A DNA stretch of 64,000 bases from Callaeas wilsoni (taxonomy: Eukaryota > Chordata > Aves > Passeriformes > Callaeidae). The stretch spans positions 62,001 through 126,000 of the forward strand of contig VWPU01011642.1 in the NCBI GenBank assembly GCA_013398955.1. The letters are read 5' to 3'. The position numbers and the translations under genes were made by a program. This document shows positions 60,701 through 64,000 of the stretch, piece by piece. How positions within the stretch are numbered: position 1 is the first letter of the stretch; each line of letters begins with the position of its first letter. The notes below the pieces were generated by a model, which made no database searches, was not told the origin of the DNA, and saw nothing but the letters and a program-made list of their open reading frames with translations.

Positions 60701-63700
60701 CCCAGGTTTCTTTTCCTCCTATTCCTTTGTCACGTCACCAGAAAAACAAACATCTTCCTGCCCTTAAGTCCCCCCTCTAACTCAGTCTCCCTGACTCTAC
60801 TAGCTTTTTGTTCAGGAGCTGAAATGTTCTAGGCGCATTCATTCTTTTCCATTTGGAAAAAATGCCCATGCACAGGCATTGTTTCATAGTAGATTTTCAG
60901 TTGGGAGAGAGCAGGCAGCCAATGCAAGACTGATGTTAGGAAAGACAAAGCTCAGGCGAGCTATGGAAGCCATCCCATGTCCCCAGCACATATCCAGAGG
61001 GACAGCTGAGCCTGCTGTCCCACGGGGTGCTGGGGGTCCTGCTGCCTCCCATCTGCCCGAGGACGCCCCAGAGGTCAGTGCTCTCACACAGTGCTGAGCC
61101 CATGGCCACGGCCACCAACTGAGCCACACGCCACAATTTCAGGGCAGAGCCCTGGCCTGGGGAGTCACCACAGCAAAGAGTGCTCCCGGGCAATTAGGGG
61201 TTTCTGGATCAAAAGCAATATATTTGAAGTTCTAACTCAAGTTCCTGGCCCTAGGGAGCAGCCAGTGCTGATGCCAGGGGCAGCGGGAGGCAGGCAGCTC
61301 ACAGAGCGCAGCCTGTGACTGCTGGAGCAACTCTGCTCACTCCACGAGTGCTCCCTTCCACAGCCTCTGAAACAAAGGAATTTATTTCCAAACACAGCAG
61401 CATTTCCACATTTTAAGGCATTATCAGTCCCTTCTTCCCTGTTTCTACATAAACGGTGTCTTTTAGACAGCACCTCACCAAACCCAAACCGTGCGGTGCC
61501 TCCAAGAAACACCCACAGCCGAGAGCAGTGGCAGCAGGACACTGGAAGTGTGGAGCAGTGCTTTTGGGACAGCACATCTGGGGACACAGGCACTGCAGCC
61601 CTTGTGGCCCACATAACCCTTGCTCAGTTCCTGTGTCCATCATTTTCTGCCCAGAAAAGTCCTGCATCTCTGAGAATAGGTCTTTTGGTGCATGGGCCAC
61701 CAAATGCAGATAGCTTAAAATTTCAGGTCATCCAGGCTTGGTTCATGTTCTCATCAATTGAGAAAATGACTTCAAAATTCAGATTCAGGTCTGGATTTTG
61801 TAGTCTAGGTTTAATGCCATCAGAGTAGAATAGAGCTCTGCCTGCTGGGCTTACTCCACAACCTCCTGATCAGCTTCCTGAAGCATTCACAGTACATATG
61901 AATGTAAATAAAAATAATTATATATGCCTCTCTCCAACAGTGCTTTTAGGGGCTGCAGCTCTAGGTACTGAGGGTTATATAACTCAGTTCCTCTGACAAA
62001 GACACATTTGGTTGAACTTTAAACAAGGGACCTTTAGAAATCTGTAAAATTTTAACCATCAGTGTGTAACAGCTTCTAGGACGTTTCCCACCTTGTAACA
62101 TTTAAAACAATGATTCATCTTCATAAGAAATATGTCACTGTCTGAAACTAACTCTCAAATAATGTTAATTATCTGCATGGTCTGTGTTTCTGCATATGTT
62201 CCTGCTACCAAGACTGGACATTATTAAAGCCTTTACATGACATCAGCTTTCCCATGACCCGGCAGTTATAAAACACAAAATTTTTAATCTGCATTTGATT
62301 GTCACAGCTTAAAAATCACAGAATTTATGAGAGCTACAAATCATTTTTAGATCGTGCAGTGTGGACCAAAAGCCAAGGTTTTTTGTTTTGGCTTGTTGAT
62401 ATTTCCTGAAAACATGAAACAATTCTGAAAGGACAGATTTCCTGGCTCACAGCTAAAGGTCAGCAGTCACACAGGGACTGCTTGCTAAGTGTACCAAAAG
62501 GAAAGATTGGTGCAACATTGCAGTATTATTAAAAAGTGATTTAAGTGGGGAAAAAGGGAGAAAACAGAGAGACAGACAAGGATTAGACTCTCAACAACTG
62601 AGCTTTCACCAAGATTAGAAAAACAGCCTTGTTCCTTGCTGCTTGCAGCCCCTCACTGTCACTCCAAGCACCACTTGCTCTTGCTCCCTCTTCGCACCTC
62701 TCTGCAGCCATCCCTGGCTGCATGGCCTTGGAACAGGACTGCACTGACCACAAATCACTGCTAGAGCCTTTCCTGCAAAGTCCAGAAGTTTTTCCAGGCT
62801 CATTGCTGCAACAGACTATGGAAGTGCAAGTTTCACTTGAACTGGGAAGGATAGGAGTTCAGAAGTCCCATGACTGTGAGCAACACTGACATGCAGTTAT
62901 GTGATATGCAAAAAACCCCACATTTTCTGCAGGAATCTCCCCCGGACCTGAGCAATGTTTGTAACTCGCTGTCAGCACAACTGAAGAGCCAAAGCCCTGT
63001 TCTGCAGCTGCCAGAGGGGGCACAGCCAGCTCACATCTGTATCCTGAACCACTGCGTGGACAAAGCTCCTTGTCAATGTATATAATTTTGTAACAATAGA
63101 TACCGAAACTTTCCCATTCACTGACAAGAGACCAGTTTGAAAAGAAGCCCATTCTGCAATCAATGGTGGAAGCACCTTTAAAACAGTATTTAGTACCAGT
63201 CTCAACAGAGACTCTACCCCAGCTCCCTTTAAGACCCCAGCTTTTTATTTTTATTATTCATGTTGTTCTTTCTAAGTATAGGGTATATACAATTTTCTAG
63301 GCAAACAAATGCCAACCAAAACCAACCTAGCAGCCTCTAGTAGGTCTCTACTGCAGGCTGTGCTCCGAGGTAACTACATTTCCCTCCCTGTCTGACCAAG
63401 AGCCCTGGGCCATCAGAATTAACAAAGAATTTGTGCCTATAATCCTGCTAATGAAATACCTCTACTCTGACCACAACATCCTCCCTAGCACTGAGTTATC
63501 AAAAGCATATGCTCCCATCACTCATGATCTGTGCTTCTGGCTCTTTTTCTTTTTTTAAATTAAAACCAATTGGTTGTAGAGCAAAATGCTACCTTTTCAG
63601 TTAAAAGGTCAACAGCAAGCCTATAACCACATGTATAGCTCGAAACTGATGTGCCCAAATTCTGCTAACTACAGAAACATAAAGCGAAACAACAAATATG

Positions 63701-64000
63701 CTGGTAAGCAGCTAATACCATAGGCTGTTTAAATTTAGCAGATCCTGGAGGAAGGGCATTTCAGAGGCCATGTGTCCTCTGCTGAGTGCACAGAGAGCAC
63801 TCAGACCGTAGGATCCTATTCCACATACCTCACTTTTGAATACATGCCATCTGTATCTCACACGTGGATTTTCTCTAAAAGTACTTTGTATGAGATAAAG
63901 GACACTCTGCTCTTGGCCACAAAATGTTTGCCCCAAAAGCAGCCAGGGAGAATGAAACAACAGACTCTGTAATTCCTTGCAACAGGACAAAGCTGCAGCT
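45708..64000. other. 18.3 kb unassigned DNA
   Basis: No gene, tRNA, LTR or CR1 copy is recognised. The longest frame in the window (228 codons, 52452-53138 plus) lies here; its translation has no recognised domain and is overlapped by other frames. A 167-codon plus frame at 58377-58880 is likewise unassigned. Small AT-rich or TA-dinucleotide stretches occur, for example near 57155-57180. It is probably intergenic or intronic host DNA. Confidence 0.45.

Overview
The window reads as vertebrate nuclear DNA, most likely from a bird. The evidence is the 3'-end fragments of CR1 LINEs in their usual 5'-truncated form, retroviral LTRs (one with the compact TATA/poly(A) layout of avian alpharetroviruses), interspersed microsatellites, and mixed AT-rich/GC-moderate sequence with no operon-like coding. 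The species cannot be fixed from the sequence. A songbird is a guess based on the ERV content.

I recognise no protein-coding gene. The longest open frames (about 211, 227 and 228 codons, near 38.6-39.3 kb, 16.4-17.1 kb and 52.5-53.1 kb) have low-complexity or implausible composition, no family I recognise, and lengths that chance can produce in 64 kb read in six frames. The window is probably intergenic or intronic. Exons of fewer than about 50 codons cannot be excluded by eye.

Layout. 0.7-2.1 kb: two unrelated LTR-type sequences facing opposite ways, one on + followed by a serine-tRNA-like primer-binding site, one on - with an alpharetrovirus-like promoter/poly(A) layout. 8.6-8.9 kb: CR1 fragment. 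9.8 kb: (CA)n. 11.2-11.9 kb: the most notable object, a minus-strand LTR with a lysine-tRNA primer-binding site. Beyond the normal 18-nt site the sequence continues as the complement of essentially the whole tRNA-Lys, followed by a second 30-bp piece of the LTR's own U5. On the + strand this looks like a tRNA-Lys gene with an encoded CCA and a 2-nt anticodon-loop deletion. I interpret it as reverse transcription that ran through the tRNA primer. 15.3 and 20.1 kb: further CR1 fragments. 23.2-23.5 kb: a CpG-dense patch followed by a TATA-like box and a consensus splice donor, a possible non-coding-RNA first exon. 26.46-26.61 kb: a palindromic octamer and a perfect 10-bp inverted repeat in AT-rich DNA, a possible enhancer. 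31.9-32.2 kb: a young 110-bp x 3 tandem repeat. 45.6 kb: a long (TAA)n microsatellite. The rest, including the last 18 kb, holds no feature I can support.

There are no genes to work together here. The recognisable biology is retroelement history (at least three ERV lineages and several CR1 copies) plus a few candidate regulatory sites.
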